Shown piece after piece: positions 21,024 to 33,400 of a stretch of 64,000 nt of DNA (position 1 is the stretch's first letter; every line of letters begins with the position of its first letter). A program made the position numbers and the translations under genes. The stretch is from contig NC_090253.1 in assembly GCF_037325665.1 (NCBI RefSeq), positions 3,727,867 to 3,791,866 on the forward strand. Direction: 5' to 3'. The notes beneath the pieces were generated by a model that worked only from the letters and a program-made list of their open reading frames with translations, did no database searches and was not told where the DNA came from. Source of the stretch: Littorina saxatilis. Lineage: Eukaryota; Mollusca; Gastropoda; Littorinimorpha; Littorinidae.

Positions 21024-23637
21024 ATGGGCCAAAAACGCAGAGCAAAGCGAAAAAGGAGGGAGCGTGATCTAGCACTCACGAGTCATCAGTCAGCTGCAGA
21101 AGACATCGACAAAACGGATTTCCATGCACGCGGCTTCAGGGTAGACGCAAGAACAATGTGTTCTCCAGAAAATCCGTACAACACTGAAGCCCATAGTTCG
21201 AACTTCACTGCAGCAGATCACACCAGCTACCCTCAAGTGTGTCCCAGGTTTGCCTACGACGCTGTTATCCTTACGCGTGAAACAGACCAGAACTTCGCAT
21301 TCAAGTGTAAAGTCTGGCTGGAAAAAAATCTGTGGTTGCCCTGTGGCAGTGTGAACCATCGCCCAAAAGTAGAGTTAATGGTAAACATTCGACCCGAGTC
21401 TTACGCGGGATCATTGGGGATCACCCCACACTGCACAAGAACAGTAATTCTACTGTGCACAAAGGGGTTTGAGACAGACGCCTTATTTACGGAAGCAATG
21501 AATGATATTTGGCCATTGAAGTCACAAGGACTGAAACTGATTCCCCTTCTGTCAGGCTTTGGAATGCAGGAGGTGCCCCCAGTTTGTATTCCAGTGTTGG
21601 CTGCTCACAAAATGCGATGGGAGAACAGGAATAACCCTCAGTTCAGAGACGCCATGGTAAAATGTCTGTCTTTTAACCTGGGGAGCGGGTTCAGCCATGA
21701 AAGACACGGTGCGCCCCGTGAGGTTTCACTAACTCTCAAACAACCATCCCAGCCATCAGCCGAGCAACCACATTCTTCTCAGCCACTTACGGACACTCAA
21801 ACTCAAACGTGTGAAAACCAGGCACACGCTGCGATTCGTAAGGAGCTGCTTGAAATAAATGAACTTGACAGTGGATTTTCATCACGCTGCATTACAACGT
21901 CGTCATCTACTTCTGAGGGGTCACTGATGCCTCCAGACAGATTGTCAGGCCCTGAAGGTTTTCAGAATATCGTCCCTCACACAAGGCTCACAGAAGACAG
22001 CAGTCATGCGCATGGCGATAAACACATGACTGAATCATCCGCTAAAGGTGCGTCGTCTTCAGTTAAAGAAAGACAACCTAACAAATGTCTAAATATGCCC
22101 TTGACTGAAAAGGAACCGCTCAGAAAACGTCCAGACGAAAACGCGAGACAGCAAGACGAATTCGTTGCAATGTGGGTTACTGATTCACAAAACACAAGAG
22201 GCTGCAATGCGGAATTGCAGAGCGATTTCCTCAAACGTGAAGCCGTGGCAAGGATGTCATTCAAAGAAGAGAAGAGAACACAAATCAACAGCGCAAATAG
22301 TAGCCGCGGTCAACCCATGGACAAACGCCCAGGACATGAGTACGTCCGCGACCTCCCCAAACCTGCTCCATCTAATGGAGGCCTTCAAGTTATGTTTGGC
22401 GAGAAATTGCATTTGGTTGGCTCCGACAAGACTGCAGCGTCCATGGCCTGTGACGTTGCCCAAGCCGACAAAGGTGTGGCGTGTCGACCAACAACTGAAA
22501 CTACCGTAGTCAAATACGAAGAAACTTACCGTATGCACTTGGAAGATACCCTTTTGAAGCGATACGATAATTCCGGAGCAACATCAAAGGCTGAGTCACC
22601 CAAGAGATCAATCGCATCGTCATCGGTCCTCGACCTGCGCCGCAAAACCACGGAGGCTACCAAATGTAAAGCAAAAGCAAACGGTCAAACGCCTTCCAAG
22701 ACTGAAAACCGCGAAAATCACAAGGCTGAGGTTGTCAGCGGCTACCAGGACGAGAAGAACTCTACTCCAGCATATCACGGAGAACGTTTAGCTGGTCACG
22801 AGTCGGTTGAGGTCACTCAGAAGAAGGAACTGTCAGCCATTCGCGAGGAAAGTTCGCGGACTCGAAGAGATCTCTCCCCCATACATTCATATATAAATGT
22901 CACTGAAGACATGATTGTGAAACAAACAATCTGCTCAGATGAAGGCATAGACCTACCCGGCATAATCCGCTTCTGCAATGAGGACGCTGAGGACAGCAAA
23001 TCGCCAGAAGTGCACAGTCACTATGATAACAAACACCATCTTACGGTGGACATGAGACCGACGGAGCGTGATGAGTGTGTCGAACAGAGGCAGAACGACA
23101 CCGTGATGGACGGTGAAAGAAAGATCAGGGTTGAAGCTTTTAACAACCAGAGGTCGGGATTGACCTGCAAGACATCCTGCGTCAGCAACGTTCCGCAAAA
23201 AGGGAAAAGCGCTCGAGGATCTGAAAAGCAATCACCAGGTCTGAAATTAGTAATACCTGGCCCAACGCCTCACCCGCAAGAAAACAGGTGGGAGCATTGC
23301 CAGCCAGAACGGAAGAGCCACAGTGCCGGGAAGACACCATGTCTCATTGTATTGGGTATCGACAACGGACGAGCTCATTCATCCGATGATGTCAGTCAGA
23401 GATCAAGTGCCATACACATCGAGCACGTTGGCATCTTAAATATGTACAACACCACCAACAACAACAACTCAACCGACAAAAGCCAGAACAGTCAACGGGC
23501 AACAAAAGAAACTGGTATTCAGGCTGATCCACCCAAACAGTCACCTGGAGTGTCTACTTCTTGCGAGAATCTCTACGCGGATCACATATACGAAAATCCC
23601 AGGTAATTTTTATATCATCATCATCATCACCATCATT

Positions 23638-23708
<71 letters not shown>

Positions 23709-24019
23709 AATCCAAGAGTACTCTTTTGTGTATTGTGCTTGTATTGAGGCTTTACATTCTGTGACACGGCAACGAAATCTTGAAATCGACAGGAGAAGAG
23801 ACTCAAGAGACTCAAAATGTTTACTGTCCTCATAAAAACAAGGAAAATTGCCTTACAGTGTCAGGCGATCACAGACATAAAAACATCACATGTATTAAGA
23901 ATTAAACGATTGCACTTAAAACTAATAACTCTAGCCCGCTTCATATTTGCTGTAAACTTAGAATTAGAATTGCATTAAAACACATGTAACATCCTGAGCG
24001 TCTCTCGCAGCACTCACAC

Positions 24020-24074
<55 letters not shown>

Positions 24075-24311
24075 CTCTCTCTCTCTCTCACTCGCCATCT
24101 CTCTCTATCTCAGTTTAACTAAAAACAATAAAATATATTCAGATTGAGTGGGTAATAATGGCACACAGGCATGATTTAAAAGGTCATGGATAGATAACAC
24201 ATGCGCGTGTATCAAGACCAAGAGCATTCTACAAACTCGTACGCACCCGCACACACACTTGTACACAAACACATACATACACACAGTCACACGATCACAA
24301 CACACAAGCAC

Positions 24312-24355
<44 letters not shown>

Positions 24356-24375
24356 GCTCACACAGACACAGGCAT

Positions 24376-24415
<40 letters not shown>

Positions 24416-26194
24416 CAGCGGATCAACATCCGCGCACCCACACATGCACCAAAGTGCCCATCGCTGCGGAGTTGGCGGCAAATCACACAGGCTGCTTCAG
24501 GTCGTGGCGTTGAGTAGCCTGACAGCAGAGGGCAAGTAGGAGTCCAGGAACCTGTTAGTGCGGCACTTGAAGGAGCGCAACCTCCTCGATGCTGATCGGG
24601 CTGGAGTCTGAGCTGCGAGGACGGGATGGAGAGGGTGAGATGGATCTGACCGGATCTTATTTAGCTTTCTGATGGCTGTCTTCTCGTAGATGGAGTTGAT
24701 GCTTGGCAGTTCTTCTTTGATGATTCTTTCAGCAGTTCTGATAATTTTCCCCAGCTGATCAACATCCGTCTTCTTTGCGCTCCCAAGGAAGCATACGATG
24801 TTGTATAGCGTGACGCTCTGTACTACTGACTGAAAGAACAGTGACATGATTTTTTGGTCCACCCTGAATTTCTTCAGTTTTCTGAGGAAGAAGAGTCTCT
24901 GGTTGCCCTTTTTGCAGCAAGCGCGGATGTGTTCAGTCCAGTCCAGTTTATCATCAATTACCATGCCCAGGTACTTATACGACTTAACAGTCTCAACTGG
25001 TTGACCCTTGATGGTGATTGGTTGAAGTTCTGGCTTTTCTCTCCTGAAGTCGACAATGAGTTCTTTTGTTTTGGAGACGTTTAGGTCTAGGTAGTTTCTG
25101 TCACACCACCCCACAAGCTCATCGACCGCCGCTCTGTATAGGTACTCGTCATTGCGAATCATGCCAGTCAAGGACGAGTCGTCAGCAAACTTGATGAGCA
25201 GGTTGCAAGCATCACTGCTCCGACAGTCCGCCGTGTAGAGAGTAAACAGGACAGGAGACAACACACACCCTTGTGGGGCCCCAGTGTTGGTCTTCAGAGT
25301 GCTGGAGAACTGCTCACCAACCCTGACTCGCTGTGGTCTTTCCGTAAGGAAGCTGTAGATCCAGCGAATCAGCACTGGATTTACCGACATGGCGAGGAGC
25401 TTCTCCATCAACAGGTGGGGCTGGATCGTGTTGAATGCACTAGAGAAGTCTATGAACAGGACTCTGGCGTAGGATTTTGGCCGGTCAAGATGCTCATGCA
25501 GCTTGTGTAGTAGAGTCAACACAGCATCATCGGTGCTCCTGTTGCTGCGGTAAGCAAACTGCAGCGGGTCCTGGTGGTCAGCTGTTTGAAGTCGAAGTCT
25601 CTGAAGGACGATCTTCTCGGCACACTTGAAGGGTATCGATGTCAGCGCGATTGGTCTGTAGTCGTTCAGTTCTTTGGGACACGACTTCTTCGCGACTGGG
25701 ACGATGTCAGATGTCTTCCAGATGCGGGGTACGACGTTTTGGTCCAGGGACATCTGGAACAGCTGGGAGAACACTGCGGACAGGGAGTCACCGCAGTGTT
25801 TGAGAAGTTTGCCACTGAAGCCATTTATCATGACGTACGTCGGTCAATTTACCACCCTTTTAAGACTCGGTAAAACCCGGGTTTTTGCGAATGTTCAGCT
25901 GTCTAAAAAGAGGGGCGGGGGGGTGTAGACATAGATTTACATGACATAATACCTTGGCGTAAGTGAATAATGCTGCCTCTTAGATGTTGAAATCGTCTTC
26001 AATTGATGCATTCACTGTACTTAAATTAAAACACGAACATATTACTCTTCGACAGATCACCCGAGGAGCCATATGTTGTCATTCCACCTCCCGTCTTGCC
26101 GGCCAGAGGTCCCAAACAATTGGAATGGGCGAAGCTGCACGAAGACCGCAATCGAAAGCGCAAGAAGGGTGTCAACGGCAATGCAATTTGGTAA
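21024..26194 (+). CDS. TIR-domain adaptor-like protein, two coding exons
   Basis: Exon 1 is 21024-23602 and exon 2 is 26056-26194, giving about 905 aa. The ATG has a strong Kozak context (AGCATGG) and an in-frame TAA just upstream at 20994. Residues 76-217 resemble a TIR domain: box 1 YDAVILTRETDQNFAF, a middle block CTRTVILLCTKGFETDALF, then LKLIPLL and VPPVCIPVL. The rest is polar and low complexity, with tyrosine motifs near the exon end (YADH, YENP). YENP fits the pYxNx motif bound by Grb2-type SH2 domains. Exon 1 can be read to a TAA at 23604, but CCCAG|GTAATT there is also a good donor. Joining to ACAG|ATCACC in the same phase adds SPEEPYVVIPPPVLPARGPK and a basic segment. PVLPAR is a class II SH3 ligand. 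AATAAA follows at 26365. The layout recalls BCAP/Dof-type adaptors, but no DBB or ankyrin part is visible. TIR assignment is from motif reading only. Confidence 0.75.
23609..24420. repeat. (ATC)n, (CA)n and (TC)n microsatellites in the TIR-gene intron
   Basis: (ATC)n at about 23614-23708 begins a few bases after the exon-1 donor; (CA)n/(CT)n at 24022-24089; (CA)n at 24313-24352 and 24378-24414. The last tract abuts the 3' end of the antisense LINE. Confidence 0.9.
24497..25834 (-). mobile_element. 5'-truncated non-LTR retrotransposon (CR1/L2/Rex1-like) reverse transcriptase
   Basis: A 444-aa open frame on the minus strand covers most of the reverse transcriptase. NDYRPIALTSIPFKCAEK is at residues 56-73, FIDFSSAFNTIQP at about 126-138, GAPQGCVLSPVLF at 184-196, and the catalytic FADD at 215-218. 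It is followed by the thumb region and the C-terminal SxHPLHP...R.LRSFKCRTNRFLDSYLPSAVRLLN motif typical of the Rex1/CR1 side of LINEs. The endonuclease and ORF1 are missing, so it is 5' truncated near 25834. It ends in a (TG)n tract. The remaining frame is open, so the insertion is fairly young. It lies antisense inside the TIR-gene intron. Clade assignment is from motif memory. Confidence 0.85.
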
Positions 26195-26364
26195 TCATCG
26201 TCGTTGTTGTCATCATCTTCATCATAATCATCATCCTCATCTATAAAGTGCACAGTTTACGATTAATCAACACTGAAAATCTTAAACTTGAAAGGGGAAG
26301 TGCCGTCCAAACTTGCGTATCTTAATTGCGATTTAATGTTTTGGCCAGCACATGGCATTTTTAT

Positions 26365-26370
26365 AATAAA
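26365..26370 (+). terminator. candidate polyadenylation signal AATAAA
   Basis: It lies 171 bp after the exon-2 stop of the TIR-domain gene. This is consistent with exon 2 being terminal. Confidence 0.45.
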
Positions 26371-27338
26371 ACTTGATAAGTATGAAGATAAAATGTGGTA
26401 TTCAAAAAAAATATATTATATATTTGTGGCTAAAAAAAAGAATAACTTCCTGAACAAGGTCAGGCGGTTTTTGGTCGTGTTGCATTGATATATTAAAAAC
26501 CATTACAGATATCCACATGAAATTGTGCACAATATTTCATTTCACTTCACTTCATTGCAGTTTGCTGTTTTCTTGAATAGAACACAATTTAAAAATGTGT
26601 TAAGATTGACTTTTTTATAATCTTATACGGACAAACCCATATTTGTATGCAGATATAATATACTCCAGGTAACATATGCCCTTCCAACTCCGTGCACATG
26701 AAAAATGATAACCATCCCGTAATAACTGCAGACGCTGGAGCTGATAAACTGAGTTCTATGTTTTGCGCGCATTTGTTGACCGTTATTTTATTTTCCAGCC
26801 ACAAATAGACACATTGTAATACTGTGCCAAAATACAGCAATTAATCTACATACTGGCAATTTTTAAATTATCATAATAGTGCCATTATGATAATATAACC
26901 ATCTCATGAAATCGCAATTAAGGTACGGTACTTCACCCTAAAACGACACTTCCTATGCCATATTTGTAGTGTCTTATTACAAATATTATTATTAGGTGTT
27001 AATTGTGTTGAGAGGGTCAGTGTTGAGAGGCCTTGTCAGCTACAACATGAATTTTTCTAATTGAGTTAATAAAGTATTATTGTAGTGTATTCGCTTTTGT
27101 ACCGTTGTGTTGAGTAATGTTAAATTCGTAGTTTGTTCTTTGCAAAAAGCTTAATTTTTTTTATATGACAACATCGCTAATATGCGAAATTAAGACTGAT
27201 GAATTGTCTTTTTTTTATTCGGCGCACTCATCATACATTAGCTACATAACTTCATTTCGAATAACTGCTTACATAATTATTCTGAGTCCTTCCCACGAAA
27301 ACAATTTTGCTAGCGATCTGAGATCTGCCCAGACCTTA
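26371..27338. other. gene-free AT-rich stretch
   Basis: AT-rich sequence downstream of the TIR gene with no repeat partner recognised in this window. No spliced open frame is supported. Confidence 0.4.
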
Positions 27339-27340
27339 TA

Positions 27341-27951
27341 CAGGGTGACACGAAAAAAACAGATCCCACCAAAAGTTTAATATTTTCTGAAATAATCAGC
27401 CGATTCTTTTATTTTTTCAGGTGAGCCAAGCTGAAATGATGTTCTAACAGCCCACCAAGTTTGAGCTTCAAGATGTCATGGACAACGGAGCATAAGACAT
27501 TTATAGTCGAGGCCTATTTTCGGTCGAATTCTATCCACGCTGCTCAACTGGAATTCAAAAGACAGTTTGGACGTAGAGACTTTCCTGTTAAATCAGTTAT
27601 CTATGGATGGAGGGATAAGTTCAGAGACCATGGGACTGTCAATAACCTCAATAGTAAAAACCCTAACAGGGGATCCCACTCTGGTCGACCTAAATCAGCA
27701 AGGACACCGAGGAATATTGATTCAGTCAGAGAGTCTGTTGTGCGCAGCCCGAGCAAATCTGTTCGCCGGCGAAAATAGGCCTCGACTATAAATGTCTTAT
27801 GCTCCGTTGTCCATGACATCTTGAAGCTCAAACTTGGTGGGCTGTTAGAACATCATTTCAGCTTGGCTCACCTGAAAAAATAAAAGAATCGGCTGATTAT
27901 TTCAGAAAATATTAAACTTTTGGTGGGATCTGTTTTTTTCGTGTCACCCTG
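27341..27951. mobile_element. mariner-like deletion derivative with 182-bp TIRs carrying the transposase start
   Basis: TA|CAGGGTGACACG at 27341 faces CGTGTCACCCTG|TA at 27951. The two arms (about 27341-27522 and 27770-27951) are near-perfect inverted copies. Both arms include the ATG and first ~20 codons of a transposase (MSWTTEHKTFIVEAYF). The left frame runs on (27461-27778, 105 aa) through a helix-turn-helix resembling DUF4817 (IHAAQLEFKRQF...KSVIYGWRDKF...SGRPKSARTPRNIDSVRESV). It stops as it re-enters the right arm. The catalytic DDE domain is absent, so this is a non-autonomous internal-deletion product. Confidence 0.85.
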
Positions 27952-28038
27952 TACATGGGACACTTGGACACATACAAAAAATCAATATCCTGACTGCTTC
28001 CCATGCAGAGTTTAATTGTTTAAAAAACCACTGATTCA

Positions 28039-28265
28039 TTAACCCCTTGACTGCCTTAGGACGGGTATACCCGTCCTGCACTTGTGCATTATTTCCATGA
28101 TTAGATACTAAAAACAGATTCTTGGTTGAATTTCCTTTAAAAATAACATAGGTTTTACTTTCCTACCTACTGCCAGTTTGGAGCTAGAATTTTTTGTGAA
28201 TTATTACACCCCGAACTCCAATATTCCCTGGCAGTCAGGAAGTTTTGATTGGCAGCGAAAGGGTT
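28039..28265. mobile_element. palindrome-ended MITE (TTAACCCCTTGACTGCC)
   Basis: TTAACCCCTTGACTGCC at 28039 faces GGCAGCGAAAGGGTTAA at about 28249-28265. The interior (CAGATTCTTGGTTGAATTTC; TACTGCCAGTTTGGAGCTAG) is shared with 10197-10390 in the opposite orientation. Confidence 0.7.
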
Positions 28266-28904
28266 AAAAGACTCAAACTGTGAACAGATAGCAGTAGAGA
28301 AGTTGATGTTTCGCATAGGATCAGCTTGTATCATGTAAACGCCTGGCCAGATCTCAGGATGGTGGACGGTGAGTCCAGTATTCATTGTTTCTGTTTTATT
28401 GGCTTAGCCGCTAGACAAAAGTCGGTTATAAAATGCAACAAATTCAAACTCGACTCCTGCATACCAACCCAGGGTACAAGTAGTCGTTTGTTATTAAACA
28501 GTACATAATTATACCATTGTTCAACAGCAAACTGGAGGGGACACAACCTGGCCCGGCATACAAGAAGATTGTTCCGTGGATTACATCCAAGCTGAGGGCT
28601 GTCCCCTGCTGTATCCGGAGGAAGAAGCTTGCCAATAACTGAGAGGGGTAGTGTTCGTATCACGGAGGTGCCTAAAAACCAAACATCTCCTCTTAGAATC
28701 ATTTGAACACTGACAATATTGTTGGCGAACTTTCAGTATTTTACAAATTCTTAGAAACAATATATCGCAGGGGTAAAAAACACACAGCCATGTTGCTTGT
28801 CAACTGAATGCGCTTTCTTCCAGTTTATTGTTGCTTTTCTGCTTTTACGCGATGACGGCCAAGAATGCTTTACTGAAATCTTGTCTAGCAAAAACAGAAA
28901 ACAA
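28266..28904. other. gene-free stretch between two interspersed repeats
   Basis: No exon with matching splice sites and no recognised repeat was seen. A (TG/CA)-poor, mixed-composition stretch. Confidence 0.35.
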
Positions 28905-29795
28905 CAAGTCGCGTAAGGCGAAATTACTACATTTAGTCAAGCTGTCGAACTCACAGAATAAAACAGAACGCACTGCAGTTTTTCGCCAAGACCGCATACT
29001 CGTAGTTTCGTCAGTCCACCGCTTGTGGCAAAGGCAGTGAAATCGACAAGCCAGAATAGTGCGGTAATGGTCGCGCTGAGCGGGATGATAAGCACGCTTT
29101 TCTGTGTACCTCTCTTCGTTTTAACTTTCTGAGCGTGTTTTCAATCCAAACATATCATATCTATATGTTTTGGGAATCAGGAACCGACAAGAAATAAGAT
29201 GAAATTGTTTTTAAATCGAATTCGGAAATTTTATTTTAATCATAATTTTTATATTTTTAATTTTCAGAGCTTGTTTTTAATCAATATAACATATTTATAT
29301 GTTTTTGGAATCAGAAAATGATAAAGAATAAGACGAACGTAATTGTGGATCAATCTATAAAAAAATTAATTTTAATTACAATTTTCAGATTTTTAATGAC
29401 CAAAGTAATTATATGATTTTTAAGCCTCCAAGCTGAAATGCAATACCAAAGTCCGGCCTTCGTCGAAGATTGCTTGGCCAAAATTTCAATCAATTTTATT
29501 GAAAAATGAGGGTGTGACAGTGCCGCCTCAACTTTTACAAAAAGCCGGATATGACGTCATCAAAGATATTTATCGAAAAAATGAAAAAAAAACGTCTGGG
29601 GATATCATACCCAGGAACTCTCATGTAAAATTTCATAAAGATCGGTCCTGTAGTTTACTCTGAATCGCTCTACACACACACACACAGACACACACACACA
29701 GACACGCACACACAGACACACACACACACACCACGACCCTCGTCTCGATTCCCCCTCTATGTTAAAACATTTAGTCAAGTTTTGAATAAATGTAA
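28905..29795 (-). mobile_element. family A ~0.8 kb repeat, reverse orientation
   Basis: It runs from CAAGTCGCGTAAGGCGAAAT (28905) to AACATTTAGTCAAGTTTTGA (about 29785), the inverse of the 46827-47690 copy. It includes the ATATGACGTCATC block at 29556 and a (CA)n tract. A near full-length copy. Confidence 0.8.
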
Positions 29796-30480
29796 AAAGG
29801 TGTACACATTTACTACCTTGTAAAACGCTAGGAACGAGCGTTTTGAAACAACCTTTATGTTGGCAGGAATCCTTCTTTACATTGAAGTAGGCTTTGTAGA
29901 AATAATATTGACAGCTAATACGTTTAATGTTTATCTGTAATACTTATGTGATTTGATCTGAAGTTGCAGTGCGCATTCGGCTTGCAAAGGGAAGTAATAG
30001 GTGTAACAGGTAAACAAACAGCCATCTCTAAAACATGAAGTATCATTAATCTTTAAACTGACTTGAAGTCTCTTCGTCGTAGAAAATGATATTTGTTTTA
30101 CACCATTGCAAAATCTATGTTATCAATGTTTTAAACTACTCACTTATCGCCCCCCCCCCCCCCCCCCGCCCCCGGCGCAAATCAAGAGCACACGATAATC
30201 CCAAAGAAATGACACTCCTCTTTCTCTCCCTCTTATTACTTACAGTTATACTCACACACCTGCGCGCGCACACACTCACATACACCTGACACACACGCAA
30301 TCACTCTCGTGCGCACATACATCACACATAGCCAAGTCATGTATTGATTTGGGCAAATAACGAGGGCAGTTTATTCAAGAGAATACCATCTGACAATGAG
30401 AGATATCATTGTGCAGTGATAAGTCCCAAATTAGAGGTACTACTCGTTATTCAGCCCAACTAAAGACAGTATACTAGGTT
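29796..30480. other. gene-free stretch with poly-C and CA-rich tracts
   Basis: Poly-C at about 30150-30167 and CA-rich sequence at 30247-30330. It borders the DIRS-like element. GGGCAAATAACGAG / CTCGTTATTCAGCCC (about 30352-30462) may belong to that element's terminal structure. Confidence 0.4.
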
Positions 30481-33400
30481 AGAGGTGGGAGGTTTAGGAT
30501 TGTTGTGATGTTATACATGAAGGAGTTGCCTGGGCTACATGTGATCTGTAAGATGATCTTTTGTGGCAGCTGGTCTAAGTAGCCTAAGTACGCGTTGCTT
30601 TTCCAATCCCCCATCACCTTGACAATTTCCCCCGGCACACCACAACTCAACGCCCACGCGGCACCACCCCGCCGAAAGCTGTGGCTGGAGAAGTTTCTGC
30701 GCCTTTGTGATCCCAGATCTCAAAATCTCAAGGAAATATACTCTTAATAAAGACATCTCCATATTCTCAGCCGAGCTATTTGCCTTGCTCATGGCATGCA
30801 CTTTTATAAATGACCTCCCAGTCACACCGCGTGCGGTAGTTTTCTGCTCTGACTCGCGCTCTTCATTACAAGCTCTGCATCGAAACACATCAAATCGGGC
30901 AGAGCTACAAAGAGAAATCCTCTTTATATGTCACCAGTTAATCTCATCCGGCACATCCGTATCATTTCTCTGGGTCCCCTCTCACGTAGGGGTCCGGGGA
31001 AATGAACTGGCGGATGTCGCTGCCAAAGAAGCGGCAGAATCTAGCCCAGCTAACACTAACATCGGCTACTCAGTAACCGAGTTCTACAGTAAAATCCGTA
31101 AACTCATTCGAAGTCAGTACGTAACATCTCTGTCCTATCAACCCATTGATATGAACGATCTACACCCCGATCTCCCAACAAACCTCCTCACTATCTTCAG
31201 ACGCCTCCGTGCCGGCGGCTGCCGCTTCCATATCTTTAACAAGTCCTGCCATTGTGGAGAACCCTATTCATTTCAACACATTTTCGCTCCATGCGCTACA
31301 AATAGAATTACCTTTAAAACCTTATATGACCATATGCAGCTCCATGGTCTGAGTCCCCAGGATTATCTGCGCAGTAGCAGTTCTCTAGGCTGGTCACACA
31401 GCTTGCTGCTGTGCCGACTGGTCAGGGACTCGGACATGGGGCTGTGGGTATAACTAAGCCCAGATTATCACATCAGCGTGTTTCAGTTTGAGGTCGAGTG
31501 GCTCCCGCCATCCCTCCTGATTCCAGCGACTACCTTCTAGACAACATATCCTCACCCAAGGCCCACTAGTCGCCAAACTGTACATATTGTTTTTATTACC
31601 ACGGCCTTCGTGGCTTACATCTTAATCCTTTTATTTGTAAAAAGTTTTGAGATTTATTGTTCGTGTTCCTCTTACTTGCTCATCTATTTGGTTTTATTGG
31701 TGATCCTGAAAGGTTCCACTTTTTAACTCGATTTGAAATAAAAAAAAATAATATTACAAGCCCGTTATTCAAGATATAGAATACAGACTTATAATTCTTA
31801 CCAAGAAACATCTTAACTACTTTTCATTTTAACAAATTCCACAGAGCATTATCAACTCAACCCCACCCCCTGCCCTCCTCTCCTTATTTTTTGTTTCTTT
31901 CTTTCCTCTTTTTGAAAGCGGACAAACACTCAAGTCCTTAATGGCTCAAAACCGTAGGACTTTTAATATTAATTTTAACCCCCAGCAACAGCGGTAGTCA
32001 AGCGCAGTTTCTTATTAAAGTCTGATCCTTTCATCGGGAAGACCTGCGCCTTGGGGTCCATCGGCCCCAACAAAGGTAACACAGCGGTCACGGCAGACAC
32101 TGGACACAAGCCGACAAGGGATGGAGTGACATTGCCGGGAGCTTAATTTCAACAGAGCGCTCTTTACGCTGAATCGTTTTGCTCCATTGGAGCGTTATTG
32201 ACATGCCCGTACCCAGAATAACCACCTGGTCTCTTGTGAGCTGCTTACAAGGATCGAAGTTCCCGTTGTCCTGAAACAAGTTCGATCTCCGGAGAACTCC
32301 GAAAAAAAACACCAAACACGCAGCCCAGAACACAATATCTTGCCTACACTCAAGGTCCAGCTGGCTTTTTATTATGTGTAGTAATTCAGGGGTGATTGGG
32401 GTTTTCTTATCAGTGGCACACCCCTTGCATTTTTCGATGCCCTTAAGTGTTGTCTGGACGTACCACGAGTCCCTGAATGGGTGCGGCACGCCGCTTTCAA
32501 GATGAAGAATGCGAATAATGTTGATGTATTGCTTGATGGAGGACGGTTTCAATCCTCGGGCTAGGTACGCTGCGTATTGCGCAACAGTCTGCTCGTTCAC
32601 AGGCACTGGCATTATGTCCATCTCCCCACAGAAACGTAAATACGAGGTAAGGTGGATGCGGTAAGTCTTCCTAGTGTTATCAGAAAAGGCACTTGCTCTG
32701 TAATCCAACACTTTGCCGTCAGTTGCGCCCCTAATGGGGGCTGCTGGTCTGAAAAACAAGGAACAACAGGGCTTGGTCAGACATATGGTCACACAGGTTG
32801 AGTGTCGGGGGGTCTCCCCCGGTGCCAGAATGTCAACAGACGCACTAAGTCTTCGCGCCGTCTGGGCTCATGGAGGCGGGAAATTGTGTCAGCCATGATG
32901 TTTACACTACCAGCCACATGTATCGCCGCGATTTTGCAGTTCACTTTTGCACATTCCCACGCCATTTTACGGAGCAGACTGTTCACATACTTATTAGTCG
33001 ATCTGCCCTTATTAATGATAGCTTTTGCGACAGTACTATCGGTATGAATAATCACTTCTTGTCCGCACCACATCGGAGCCCATCGTGTCACTGCTTGCAC
33101 CACAGCGCACACTTCTTTATAGTTAATATGTAGCTCCTTTGCTGCCTGCATGTCTTTTTCAAAGATGGTGTACTGCCAGTCACCTTGCCAAAAGGCACCC
33201 GCTGCAATATTACATGCATCTACATGAACATGCTGTTTTGCATTGTGAAAATAATATACTGTGCCGTTAAATACATGCATAAAAGAAAGCCACCATTGTA
33301 CATCCTTATGAAATTCGCCAGATAGTTTCGCTTTGTGTCGCTGCTGCTGAAGGGGTTTAATCGTGTCCAGTATCCGCCGCAGAAAGAATTTTCCTCCTCT

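Noticed and set aside
22004-22538. Minus-strand and alternative-frame ORFs inside 21024-23606
   Set aside because: Shadows of the long TIR-domain exon; no start context, motif or splice support.
24105-24539. HTHTHT and CVCVCV repeat frames, also at 17495-17790, 36460-36911 and 48176-48409
   Set aside because: Translations of CA/GT microsatellites.
27461-27778. A stand-alone host gene with a helix-turn-helix
   Set aside because: The frame starts in one TIR and ends in the other, within a TA-flanked element, so it is a transposase remnant.
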